64,000 nt of DNA from Macrostomum hystrix. Taxonomy: Eukaryota > Platyhelminthes > Macrostomidae. The stretch is taken from contig CATNEN010000032.1 in NCBI GenBank assembly GCA_950097015.1, positions 1,922,001 to 1,986,000 of the forward strand. Reading direction: 5' to 3'. The position numbers were made by a program, and so were the translations under genes. This document shows positions 25,112 to 36,300 of this stretch, in pieces (the stretch's first letter is position 1; each line of letters starts with the position of its first letter). The notes under the pieces are model-generated. The model was not told where the DNA came from and searched no databases. It saw only the letters and a list, made by a program, of their open reading frames with translations.

Positions 25112-26461
25112 TAATAGCATCTGGACTGGAAACGAGAAATAAATTTCACAATTATTTTACCACATGAGGCCAATGTTTAGCTGAGCACAGCAGCTCTCCA
25201 GAGAAACATATCTACTTAAGCCGACACACATCTCAAGGCGCCTACATTCCAGGCATGCACATTCAATTTGGTTGAAATCCCATGTTGTGGAGAGAAATGG
25301 AGTCGACTTTTTTCGGAGAAGCATTTCCAATTGATTTCAATGGCGTTTCAAATTGGCATTCCATCGGTCCCCCAGCTGTTCACCATAGACACTTGTTCCA
25401 GAACTGCCACGACTTATGGCCACGTAGTGGCACTAATTTGAATTGGATCAGATTTCCTAGTTGTTTCATTTAATACTCAACGCAGTTTCCTCAGTTTTCT
25501 TTGCCAAGGATTTCTGCGCCATAAAAGCATATCCTTCACTATGGTGAATAAGTGTTCCGCACTCGGTTGCAAGAGCGGCTTCGCTAATAGTTCAACGCCA
25601 GGTACTGTGACATTTCATTGCTATCCACTCAACAACCCGAGTCTATTGAAAAAATGATATAAAGCAAATCCGAGGAAGGCGTTTCAGCCCACGAAGTATT
25701 TTCGTATCTGCTCGCTTCATTTCACCACCGAGGACTTCGTCGAAACAACTCGAGATAGCAATAGCACTCGCAGAGAGAAGAAAGGCCAGCTGACCAAGCG
25801 TTATCTAAGGCAAGATGCGGACTTTGATGCAAGACTATCTTTCCTAATGCACCTGCATACCTTTCTTCTGTCCGGCAAGCACCTCGGAGCACATGCTCTG
25901 CGACATCATCTGCGCGTCTGGAGGCTGAAAACATGCGTCTCGATGATCAAATCGCAGACTTCTTTGCCAAAGATTCAATTCTCAGTTGCTAGCCACGAGA
26001 AATTCAAGAATTGCTCGAATCAGAGGAAACGAGACCAGATGGCTTTCAAACTGCAATTTGCAACGAGTTCCTATGAGTTTGCAACAGTCGCAAAATTGCT
26101 GCGATCAGTCTGCTGAAGTTTTCTCAGCTGTCACTAACTTTCATTTGATGCCAATATGACCTCTGTGAACACTCTTCTGCAAGTTCTACGTTACCATTGC
26201 CTACATGTTTTGTTTGTTACCGATTGTTTGAAGCACACCTGCATATGCGTTAATCCATTCGAATTTGCGTTGTTGCTTCAAGGTAAACATAAATTAATAA
26301 CTGAAGAAAGGAACTAGCCAGCTAACATTACATCTCTGCATTTCCGATATTTGAATTTCCGATCTTGCATTTCTCAATTTGACAGGTTCCATAGAAAGCA
26401 GGGGAAAAACTGGCCTCATGAGGTAATGAGTATTTCTTCGTTTCCAGTCCAGATGCTATTA
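25112..26461. mobile_element. Degenerate THAP-containing DNA transposon with inverted ends
   Basis: A 24-bp perfect inverted repeat (TAATAGCATCTGGACTGG and six more bases) bounds the segment at 25112-25135 and 26438-26461. Weaker similarity continues inward (CATGAGGCCA on both sides). A broken THAP-domain ORF lies inside. THAP domains are known in P-element and Kolobok transposases, so this is probably a decayed or deleted member of such a family. I cannot see a target-site duplication. The Tc1 element sits exactly at its left end. Confidence 0.65.
25541..25800 (+). pseudogene. THAP-domain ORF broken by a nonsense codon
   Basis: From ATG 25541 the frame reads MVNKCSALGCKSGF, then TFHCYPLNNPSLLKK, then a TGA at 25655-25657, then YKANPRKAFQPTKYFRICSL and HFTTEDF. 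This is the C2CH THAP zinc-finger pattern: two cysteines at the start, FH-Y/F-P, and the C-S-x-H-F pair. The TGA falls where THAP domains have their invariant tryptophan, so a single TGG to TGA change probably killed it. The downstream sequence is still partly open in other frames but carries further stops. Confidence 0.82.
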
Positions 26462-26465
26462 TGTA

Positions 26466-26610
26466 TAGAATAATACCCCCCTGATTTCGTTTCTTTGGCC
26501 TAGGAACGGCTGAGGACGCGTTTCTTGGCCGAGGCGAAGCCGAGGCCCAGAAGCGCAGTCTGAAGCCGTTCCTAGGCCATAGACAACGATTTCAGGGGGG
26601 TATTATTCTA
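26466..26610. mobile_element. Hairpin MITE, 145 bp
   Basis: Near-perfect palindrome with arms beginning TAGAATAATACCCCCCTGA and continuing through GGCCTAGGAACGGCT, flanked by TA on both sides (26464-26465 and 26611-26612). It is a non-autonomous TA-targeting element; the parent family is unknown. It lies 4 bp beyond the THAP element. Confidence 0.8.
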
Positions 26611-26802
26611 TACGTCCTTGGGCTGGGCCTCGCGCACTTGTTAAGAGGGGTACAGAATAGTCTAGGGCTGCTTAAGCAGCGGCATCGGTCAACTAACAAC
26701 GAAGATAGTTAAAGTACGAGTACAACAGATCTGCCAAACGAATCCTTTTTGAAACAATTTGCAGAATTTTCAGTTGCTCCAGCCGAATTGAAGATTGAAA
26801 AG

Positions 26803-27491
26803 ATGCGTCAGGACACTCTGCTGCTTCTGGTCTGCGGCCTTCTCTTTGTCGGTCTGAGCTTCGGAATGTCTGGTAAAAATAAATTCTATCTATCTATAAG
26901 TCAATAAATCAGCGAGTCAATCGATTTATCGATTTTCCTCGCAGGTGTTGCATCCGCCTGCGGGGCCACCAAGGGCGACCGCATCCGCCCTTATTTCTTC
27001 CGCCTTCGAAGAAATGCTGGCCACCAGCCCGATAAGGTGTGCGGCGTCGCCCGGAATTTGGCAGACGCTGTTTCGACATTGGTGGTGAGAACAGCGGAGC
27101 GACTGTTGGGGTGGGCGGCAATTCTCTTGGATTCCGTTGAAAAGGCACTATAGAACCGAGAGCCGAGTCTGAATGTTGAAGAAGGAATGTTAATGATTAA
27201 TTTAATGAGCTGCTTAAATTTCACAGCAGCAGCAGCAGCAGCAGCAGTGTGGAAGAAACTGAAGTGGAGGGGAGGAATTTGAGAAAAATTTCAGTTACCA
27301 TCGGCTACAAGCTCCGCCCCGCCATCCAAGCCGTCAATGCCCTCCTCCTCTTGCAGCGCGCAGCCCGAGAGGGCCGACTCTGCGAGAGCGACCGCGCCTT
27401 CTTGCAGGAGTTCCTGCGCACCAGCGAGTTGCCACCGCTGCGGAAGGAAGGAAGCGAGACCCACCGCGAGACTTTGCCGGACAATAATTAG
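26803..27491 (+). pseudogene. Small secreted-peptide gene, copy B (possibly non-functional)
   Basis: Paralogue of the gene at 10183. The signal peptide is retained (MRQDTLLLLVCGLLFVGLSF) with the same donor (GTAAAAAT). The middle exon differs by a small rearrangement (CGATKGD in place of AEGDADASEQ) and has an in-frame TAG at about 27150 (EKAL, then stop) where copy A reads CAG. The last exon keeps the YKLRPAIQAVNALLLLQRAA frame and, lacking a 19-bp insertion present in copy A, runs on to ELPPLRKEGSETHRETLPDN before TAA. If exon 1 joins the last exon directly, copy B is still codable. An (AGC)n run lies near 27225-27247. Confidence 0.5.
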
Positions 27492-28169
27492 CTGTTCTAA
27501 TTCTTCTCTTTTCTATAGAAGGCCATCTGTGCGCATAGAAACACCACTTAGTGATACAATGACGCTTAAACTAATATATTCTTAGGTTACAAATATAACA
27601 ATAATCTACACCGAGCAAGCGGAAGCTTTCTGATACGTGTCTACAAGCAAGCAGCATTGAATTGCAAGCTAGTTGGACTCCTTCAGTGTTCATATTTTTA
27701 CCTTTCAAAGCGAAACTGTTTGGAACAAGCTCAATTTGATGCAGTTTTATTGTTAAAAGGGCGGCTGTTGGCTTAACTCCCAGAGCATTGCTGACTTGCT
27801 TTTACGCCCTTTAACTCGGCGCAGACGGTTGAAAACTAGATTTCGAGTTAGTACGAGCTAATTTATGCATGGATAAAATCCATGGATCAAGTCAACAAGC
27901 GGACAGTGCATGAGTCCGCGGGGTTTACAGCTAGTTGTACACGAGTACAACAGGAGAACTTAGTTTTGTCCCACGGAAAGCCGGATCGATATCACTACTT
28001 AGAGGAATTGTGATGATTAAATTAGTCGTGTTAGAAATAGTTCACAACACAAGTGACTTAACTGCTCCACAGAGTTCGTTGAGACTGGAGAAAAACACTG
28101 TCAAGCACAGAAAAATTAATTCAATAAAACCGAACCCAATCATTACTCGCTTCAGTAATGAGAATCGTG
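27492..28169. other. 3' flank of small gene copy B
   Basis: Same single-copy sequence as 10.85-11.58 kb with few substitutions. No gene was seen. Confidence 0.6.
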
Positions 28170-28534
28170 TCATCGCAGCATAAAGAATCGTCTCACCATC
28201 AGGAATCGCAGCAAGGAGAATCGTCTCACCATCAGGAATCGCAGCAAGGAGAATCGTCTCACCATCAGGAATCGCAGCAAGGAGAATCTTCTCACCATAA
28301 GGAATAGCAGCAAGGAGAATCGTCACACCATTAGGAATCGCAGCAAGGAGAATCGTCACACCATTAGGAATCGCAGCAAGGAGAATCGTCTCACCATCAG
28401 GAATCTCAGAAAGGAGAATCGTCTCACCATTAGGAATCTCAGAAAGGAGAATCGTCTCACCATCAGGAATCTCAGAAAGGAAAATCGTCTCACCATCAGG
28501 AATCCCAGAAAGGAGAATCGTACCACCAGTAGAC
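28170..28534. repeat. 33-bp minisatellite, copy B
   Basis: About 11 units of the same 33-bp repeat as at 11.58-12.28 kb, with CATCAGGAATC variants dominating. Confidence 0.93.
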
Positions 28535-30380
28535 CCACCTACTGACTCTCTAGCCTACTGACTCTCAACCTTACTGACTCTCTAGCCTACTGACTCTCAA
28601 CCTTACTGACTCTCTAGCCTACTGACTCTCTACCTTACTGACTCTCTAGCCTACTGACTCTCTAGCCTACTGACTCTCTACCTTACTGACTCTCTAGCCT
28701 ACTGACTCTCTGGCCTACTGAATCTCTATCCTACTGACTCTCTACCTTATTGACTCTCTAGCCTACTGACTCTCTACCTTACTGACTCTCTAGCCTACTG
28801 ACTCTCTAGCCTACTGACTCTCTACCTTACTGACTCTCTAGCCTACTGACTCTCTAGCCTACTGACTCTCAACCTTACTGACTCTCTAGCCTACTGACTC
28901 TCTACCTTACTGACTCTCTGGCATACTGACTCTAAACCTTACTGACTCTGTAGCCTACTGACTCTAAACCTTACTGACTCTGTAGCCTACTGACTCTAAA
29001 CCTTACTGACTCTGTAGCCTACTGACTCTAAACCTTACTGACTCTGTAGCCTACTGACTCTCTAGCCTACTGACTCTAAACCTTACTGACTCTGTAGCCT
29101 ACTGACTCTAAACCTTACTGACTCTGTAGCCTACTGACTCTCTAGCCTACTGACTCTAAACCTTACAGACTCTCTAGCCTACTGACTCTCTACCTTACTG
29201 ACTCTCTAGCCTACTGACTCTCTACCTTACTGACTCTCTAGCCTACTGACTCTCTACCTTACTGACTCTCTAGCCTACTGACTCTCTAGCCTACTGACTC
29301 TCTACCTTACTGACTCTCTAGCCTACTGACTCTCTACCTTACTGACTCTCTAGCCTACTGACTCTCTACCTTACAGACTCTCTAGCCTACTGACTCTCTA
29401 CCTTACTGACTCTCTAGCCTACTGACTCTCTACCTTACTGACTCTCTAGCCTACTGACTCTCTACCTTACTGACTCTCTAGCCTACTGACTCTCTAGCCT
29501 ACTGACTCTCTAGCCTACTGACTCTCTACCTTACTGACTCTCTAGCCTACTGACTCTCTGGCCTACTGAATCTCTATCCTACTGACTCTCTACCTTATTG
29601 ACTCTCTAGCCTACTGACTCTCTACCTTACTGACTCTCTAGCCTACTGACTCTCTAGCCTACTGACTCTCTACCTTACTGACTCTCTAGCCTACTGACTC
29701 TCTAGCCTACTGACTCTCAACCTTACTGACTCTCTAGCCTACTGACTCTCTACCTTACTGACTCTCTGGCATACTGACTCTAAACCTTACTGACTCTGTA
29801 GCCTACTGACTCTAAACCTTACTGACTCTGTAGCCTACTGACTCTAAACCTTACTGACTCTGTAGCCTACTGACTCTAAACCTTACTGACTCTGTAGCCT
29901 ACTGACTCTCTAGCCTACTGACTCTAAACCTTACTGACTCTGTAGCCTACTGACTCTAAACCTTACTGACTCTGTAGCCTACTGACTCTCTAGCCTACTG
30001 ACTCTAAACCTTACAGACTCTCTAGCCTACTGACTCTCTACCTTACTGACTCTCTAGCCTACTGACTCTCTACCTTACTGACTCTCTAGCCTACTGACTC
30101 TCTACCTTACTGACTCTCTAGCCTACTGACTCTCTAGCCTACTGACTCTCTACCTTACTGACTCTCTAGCCTACTGACTCTCTACCTTACTGACTCTCTA
30201 GCCTACTGACTCTCTACCTTACAGACTCTCTAGCCTACTGACTCTCTACCTTACTGACTCTCTAGCCTACTGACTCTCTACCTTACTGACTCTCTAGCCT
30301 ACTGACTCTCTACCTTACTGACTCTCTACCTTACTGACTCTCTAGCCTACTGACTCTCTACCTTACTGACTCTCTAGCCT
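28535..30380. repeat. 16-bp minisatellite with an 848-bp higher-order duplication
   Basis: About 115 units alternating CTCTCTAGCCTACTGA and CTCTACCTTACTGACT types. Rare variants repeat exactly 848 bp apart (53 units): TGGCCTACTGAATC at 28711 and 29559, GCATACTGAC at 28921 and 29769, CCTTACAGAC at 29161 and 30009. This indicates one block duplication. Confidence 0.96.
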
Positions 30381-30720
30381 AAGATCAGGAATCGCCTCAA
30401 GATTGAGATCACCTCAAGATCAGGAATCGCCTCAAGATTGAGATCACCTCAAGATCTGGAATCGCCTCAAGATTGAGATCACCTCAAGATCTGGAATCGC
30501 CTCAAGATCGGGAATCGCCATTAGATTGTAAATCGCTTCAAGATTGGGAATCGCCTCAAGATCGGGAATCGCCCTAAGTTTGGGAATCGCCTCAAGATCA
30601 GGAATCGCACTAAGATTCGGAATCGTCTCAAGATCAGGAATTGCACTAAGTTTGGGAGTCGCCCCAACATTGGGAATCGCCCTAAGTTTGGGAGTCGCTA
30701 AAAGATCAAGAATTTCCCAT
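30381..30720. repeat. 18-bp minisatellite, copy B
   Basis: Shorter counterpart of 20.39-21.06 kb, with units such as AAGATCAGGAATCGCCTC and truncated AAGATTGAGATCACCTC variants at its left end. Confidence 0.92.
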
Positions 30721-31504
30721 ATGCAATTGGATTCTCCCTAAATTGGGAATCTGCCCAAAATGCAAAGGAATCGTCCAAAGATGCGGAATCACAATAGCTC
30801 AGGACTAGAAAATCAGACGACAAAATACTAAGGACAATACAATAAAAGCCTTTAATCAAATGTAAAAATATAAAGTAAAAAAATTAATGAATATTAATTC
30901 ACAATTGATTCCATAAAATATATTTTTTCCGACCAGACAAGTCAATACCGGGCTGCAGAGGGTTAAATTTGGAATTAGTTTAGCAAGGTGCTTTCGTTCT
31001 AGAACAAAGGAGAAATGTGCGCGTGAAAAACAACTAAGTGGTTTTTCGGCATCAGTGAATAAAAATCTGATAAATATTAGGACCATACACATGCTAGTAA
31101 AATAGGCCCACCTAAAAAACATGTTTATTAACAAAAATTAACAATCGACACTTTATTAGCTAATTTCCTCGTGATTAGCCCCAGCTTTCTACTTCATAAC
31201 AGATCATATTAAAGAATAATTTCATTGAAAAATGACTGGCACACATACTACTAAAGTAGTATTAGATCGTACTTGTACAGGAGATTTAAAATGTACAGGA
31301 GTGCATCGGAAAATAATGAAACAGTTTAAATATTTCTCTTAAAAATATCTTACTGAATTCTACTTTACTACAAAGACAGCTTGAATAAAAAAATAGACGA
31401 AAAACTGTTAAATCAATTATTTTATTGGGTTACGAAACTGCATGATAGTGTACTGTGTTACTTAACTTTGCAATACTAGGTGTACATGTGGCGAAAATCA
31501 ATAC
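30721..31504. other. Single-copy spacer, copy B
   Basis: Counterpart of 21.06-21.85 kb with a few small indels. No gene was seen. Confidence 0.6.
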
Positions 31505-32150
31505 AGTTTAGAGTGTTCAGGTACTTCAGGAAATATCTAACAACTCAGGTACTTAAGGAAATATCCAACAACTCAGGTACTTCAGGAATTATCCAAAAAC
31601 TCAGGCACTTCAGGAACCAACTAGCAACTCAGGCACTTCAGGAATTATCCAAAAACTCAGGCACTTCAGGAACCAACTAGCAACTCAGGCACTTCAGGAA
31701 TTATCCAACAACTCAGGCACTTCAGGAATTATCCAACAACTCAGGCACTTCAGGAATTATCCAACAACTCAGGCACTTCAGGAATTATCCAACAACTCAG
31801 GCACTTCAGGAATTATCCAACAACTCAGGCACTTCAGGAATTACCCAACAACTCAGGCACTTCAGGAATTATCCAACAACTCAGGCACTTCAGGAATTAT
31901 CCAGCAACTCAGGTACTTCAGGAATTACCCAACAACTCAGGCACTTCAGGAATTATCCAACAACTCAGGCACTTCAGGAATTATCCAACAACTCAGGCAC
32001 GTTAGGAATTATCCAACAACTCAAGCACTTCAGGAATTATCCAATAACTCAGGTACTTCAGGAATTATCCAACAACTCAGGCACTTCAGGAAATATCAAA
32101 CAACTCAGGTACGTCAGGAAATATCCAAAAACTCGGGTACTTTAGGAACC
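31505..32150. repeat. 28-bp minisatellite, copy B
   Basis: About 22 units of the same 28-bp repeat as at 21.85-22.93 kb. It ends about 130 bp from the stop codon of the MAP3K4 gene, inside or next to its 3' UTR. Confidence 0.94.
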
Positions 32151-32283
32151 GATAGAAACTCAGGTACGAAACAAGACAGAATTCGGGTATAGCAAGACTC
32201 AGATAAAAACTACAAGGTACTGTCAGTAAATAATGATTCAGAACCAATCAAACTAATTAGGCAGTTGTCAGACCACTGGCGGG

Positions 32284-33336
32284 TCACAGTGACAAGTGGA
32301 ATTCCTCGCAGCTGCGCACAAAGGTGTGGTTCATCAGCTGAGCGGCAGTGAGCCTCTGAGCCGGATCGATTCTGAGGCACTCCATCAAGAAGCTCTGCGC
32401 CTCCGGATCGTTCAGCTGATCCGGATAGCGAGCTGCGGAGTCCTGGAACGGCACCTGGTCAGTCTGGTGCAGGAAGCCCACCTTGAAGCACACCGCGCCA
32501 TCGTTAGGCTGATCGTGCCAGGGCGGCTTGCCAGTCAGCATCTGCCAGACCACGCAGCCGAGGCCCCAGACGTCGCCAGGAGGCTCGCCGCGAGATTCGC
32601 CGCGCATCCGTTCGGGACTGAGGAATGTGAGTGTGCCAACTGGCTGGCAATGCTGATGCTGCTGATGCTGCTGACTGTCAGCGTCAGCGTCCAGATGAGC
32701 GGGATTCTCCGTGAATCGCCTTGTGCGATTGCGCAGGTTAGTCTGGGCGCAGTCGAAGTCGCCCAGCTTCAGTCTGGCAGGCGATGACGTGAGGAAGACG
32801 TTGGCCGACTTGACATCGCGATGCGTCACGTGATGCTCGTGAATGTAGGCCAGGGCTTTGGTGAGCAGATTGGTGTAGGTGCGAATCATGCGCAGATCCA
32901 GGCCCTGGCCGGAGGCGCTGTGCAGGTCTCCGGCATCGCAGAGCTCCATAAACAGCAGGGCTTCTGCTCGGTGAACCTCTATGCCGTAGTATTTCACTAT
33001 GTTGTCGTGAGACAATCGTTGAACAGCTTCGAACTCGTCGATGAGATCCTTCAAATCGGAGTCTGGAGCTCTGGACAGCTCCACTTTCTTCACAACCATG
33101 CTGGCGCCCGTGTCAAAATTGACGGCCGTGTAGGCCACACCGCGGCCGCCTTCGCCCAGCCTGGTGCCCATCTTCCATCGTGCCGGGAAGTGGTGATACT
33201 TCTGCGCCGCCACGTTGCGCGCACCGCCTCGCTGCAAAGGATCGATGTCGTGCCGCACGTGGCCGATCCAGCGCTGCTTGGTTAGGAAATTCTGGCGAGA
33301 CAACTCGAGGGCTTTGATGGCGCTCATGCGGCGCTC
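32284..33336 (-). CDS. MAP3K4: MAP3K4 kinase-domain exon (single exon, DFG changed to DFD)
   Basis: The whole C-terminal kinase domain is in this last exon, opened by a TTTACTCAG acceptor and closed by TGA at 32284-32286. Visible motifs: glycine loop GEGGRGVAY (about 33141-33165), ATP-binding lysine in MVVKKV, helix-C glutamate in DEFEAVQRL, catalytic [11 protein letters not shown] (about 32805-32830), [11 protein letters not shown] in place of the APE region, and [14 protein letters not shown]. The magnesium-binding DFG reads DFD (KLGDFDCAQ; third codon at 32752-32754), and the usual valine after the glycine loop is alanine. Lysine, HRD aspartate and the metal-binding DFD aspartate remain, so reduced or altered activity is possible but not proven. 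A histidine/glutamine-rich insert (QQHQQHQH) sits in the activation segment. Confidence 0.93.
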   Translation of the reverse strand, partial: ERRMSAIKALELSRQNFLTKQRWIGHVRHDIDPLQRGGARNVAAQKYHHFPARWKMGTRLGEGGRGVAYTAVNFDTGASMVVKKVELSRAPDSDLKDLIDEFEAVQRLSHDNIVKYYGIEVHRAEALLFMELCDAGDLHSASGQGLDLRMIRTYTNLLTKALAYIHEHHVTHRDVKSANVFLTSSPARLKLGDFDCAQTNLRNRTRRFTENPAHLDADADSQQHQQHQHCQPVGTLTFLSPERMRGESRGEPPGDVWGLGCVVWQMLTGKPPWHDQPNDGAVCFKVGFLHQTDQVPFQDSAARYPDQLNDPEAQSFLMECLRIDPAQRLTAAQLMNHTFVRSCEEFHLSL

Positions 33337-36300
33337 CTGAGTAAATGATTATGGAAAGCTTGGCTTGACTACTGGGTCTACGGTTCTGTCTTTTTGGTTA
33401 GGGCTACGGCTCTGGGTCTTTGTTTGGTTAGGGCTACGGCTCTGGGTCTTTGTTTGGTTAGGGCTACGGCTCTGGGTCTTTGTTTGGTTAGGGCTACGGC
33501 TCTGGGTCTTTGTTTGGTTAGGGCTACGGCTCTGGGTCTTTGTTTGGTTAGGGCTACGGCTCTGGGTCTTTGTTTGGTTAGGGCTACGGCTCTGGGTCTT
33601 TGTTTGGTTAGGGCTACGGCTCTGGGTCTTTGTTTGGTTAGGGCTACGGCTCTGGGTCTTTGTTTGGTTAGGGCTACGGCTCTGGGTCTTTGTTTGGTTA
33701 GGGCTACGGCTTTGGGTCTTTGTTTGGTTAGGGCTACGGCTCTGGGTCTTTGTTTGGTTAGGGCTACGGCTCTGGGTCTTTGTTTGGTTAGGGCTACGGC
33801 TTTGGGTCTTTGTTTGGTTAGGGCTACGGCTCTGGGTCTTTGTTTGGTTAGGGCTACGGCTCTGGATTTTTTAAAGTTACGTTTAAGGATCTGGGGTTTT
33901 GGTACGGGGCTACGGTTATGGGTCTTTGTTCTTGGCTTTCGTCCAACAAACAAACCTGCAAGTCTCCCATTTGATTGTGGCCTCGACTAGTTCGTCGCCT
34001 AACCTCGTCAGCGGTGCCAGTGGTGGCAGCCGGCCTAGAAGACACAGAAGTCTGCTGCGTTGTCTGCGTGGAAGGCAGCTTAGCTGCGTTGCCAACCAGG
34101 TAGGCAATGCTGTTGTTTACCAAATTGCGAAAGCGTTCAAATAGCTCGGGTGACACGAGCCCCACCAAGCTGGGGACGCAGATGGCGATGAGGAAGTCGC
34201 AGAACGGGCTCGACCAGCGCGGCAGGCGGCCCTGTTTGTAATCGGGTTCAATACAATGCTTTTCATAGACATGTCTGTCTGTCTGCTCTACCCGTATGTC
34301 TGTCTGTCTATCTGGCTGTCCGTCTGTCTGTTTCTGACTACAGATTCCAGAAGCAGCCCAAACGAAGCTCACCTGGCCCTCCTCGCACCGCTGTCTTATA
34401 AAAGTCCAATAGAGATCGATGAGATCAACAAAGTGCGTGAACAGTTCGACCCGATTGACGGAGTCGGCAAACAGTCGCACCAGCTCCTTGTTATACTCGA
34501 ATGCCACCTTGAAGCCTTGGTGCATGGCGTCGTGCGGCCAATCGTCGCCCTCTAGCACCATTCGCTTCAGGCAGGTGCCAAATACCTGACGGAGGCCGTG
34601 AGCGCTCCGCTTCAGGCTCTGCATGTGCTGGAAGACATCGTCGTAGCAGCAGATGGCCTGGCGATGCTCGTGCGGCACAATGAAGCCGTTGAGCTTGTTC
34701 TCAAGAATGCTGCTCAGTGCTTCAAGCTCCGATCCGTTTGGCGAAATCAATAGAATTTCTTTTTTGTTTTTTGGCACCTGAAGTTGGAAAAAGAGGAGCC
34801 GGGGTCACTTGACCTCCCCTACCGCTTTAAGATAGGTTGACGAGCTAGCCTTACAAAGCCTATTTTAATAATACGGTCAGTGTATAATCAAGTATTAATA
34901 CTAACAAGCTTACCCGAACACTGGCCAGATTGAGTCTATACTCAGCATCAGAGGACTGGATAGTGATCTCATCGCCTCGCCAGGTTAAATTTTTGTCCAG
35001 ACTTTTGTCCACAGCAACCAGAGGACAGTTGGGTGGCCAATTGCGCTTCTGATTTGAGTTGAGGAAGTCAATCAGCCTGGCGGAGGGTGGGTGGGCGCAC
35101 GCTGGGTTGCACACAATGGGAGCTGGGTTGCACACAATGGGAGCTGGGTTGCACACAATGGGAGCTGGGTTGCACACAATGGGAGCTGGGTTGCAGACAA
35201 TGAGAGCTGGGTTGCACACAATAAGAGCTGGGTTGCACACAATAAGAGCTGGGTTGCAGACAATGAGAGCTGGGTTGCACACAATGGGAGCTGGGTTGCA
35301 CACAATAAGAGCTGGGTTGCACATAATGGGAGCTGGGTTGCACACAATGGGAGCTGGGTTGCACACAACGGGAGCTGGGTTGCACACAATGGGAGCTGGG
35401 TTGCACACAATGGGAGCTGGGTTGCACACAATAAGAGCTGGGTTGCAGACAATGAGAGCTGGGTTGCACACAATGGGAGCTGGGTTGCACACAATGGGAG
35501 CTGGGTTGCACACAATGGGAGCTGGGTTGCACACAATAAGAGCTGGGTTGCAGACAATGAGAGCTGGGTTGCACACAATGGGATCTGGGTTGCACACAAT
35601 GGGAGCTGGGTTGCACACAATGGGAGCTGGGTTGCACACAACGGGAGCTGGGTTGCACACAATAAGAGCTGGGTTGCACACAATAAGAGCTGGGTTGCAG
35701 ACAATGAGAGCTGGGTTGCACACAATGGGAGCTGGGTTGCAGACAATGGGAGCTGGGTTGCAGACAATGGGAGCTGGGTTGCACACAATGGGAGCTGGGT
35801 TGCACACAATGGGAGCTGGGTTGCAGACAATGGGAGCTGGGTTGCACACAATGGGAGCTGGGTTGCAGACAATGGGAGCTGGGTTGCACACAATGGGAGC
35901 TGGGTTGCAGACAATGGGAACTGGGTTGCACATAATAAGAGCTGGTTTGCACACAATGGGAACTGGGTTGCACACAATGGGAGCTGAGTTGCAGACAATG
36001 GGAGCTGGGTTGCAGACAATAAGAGCTGGGTTGCAGACAATAAGAGCTGGCTTGCACACAAGGGGAGCTGGGTTGCAGACAATGGGATCTGGGTTGCACA
36101 CAATGGGAGCTGGGTTGCAGACAATGGGAGCTGGGTTGCACACAATGGGAGCTGGGTTGCACACAATGGGAGCCGGGTGCAGGCTGGCAGTGCTGCTGAA
36201 CTACTCACCTGACCGGGCTCTCCTTGTCCAAGTAGGCCTCCCTGGTGACGAAGAACAGACAGCGGCAGCGCCGTTTGGGCATGATTCGAATGAAATACTT

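Larger units (their letters stand above)
26729..32150. repeat. Segmental duplication, copy B
   Basis: Direct copy of the block starting at 10.1 kb. It starts at ATCTGCCA(A/C)ACGAATCC and ends in the 28-bp array. The motif ACGAGTACAACAG lies immediately before its left edge and also inside the unit (27.94 kb, and 11.37 kb in copy A), possible junction homology. The 5' flank of the small gene (before 10108) is not included, so copy B may lack its promoter. Confidence 0.88.

Noticed and set aside
33389-33990. 198-codon ORF ([10 protein letters not shown] repeat) and its antisense ([10 protein letters not shown])
   Set aside because: Products of the 30-bp intronic repeat; no coding evidence outside it.
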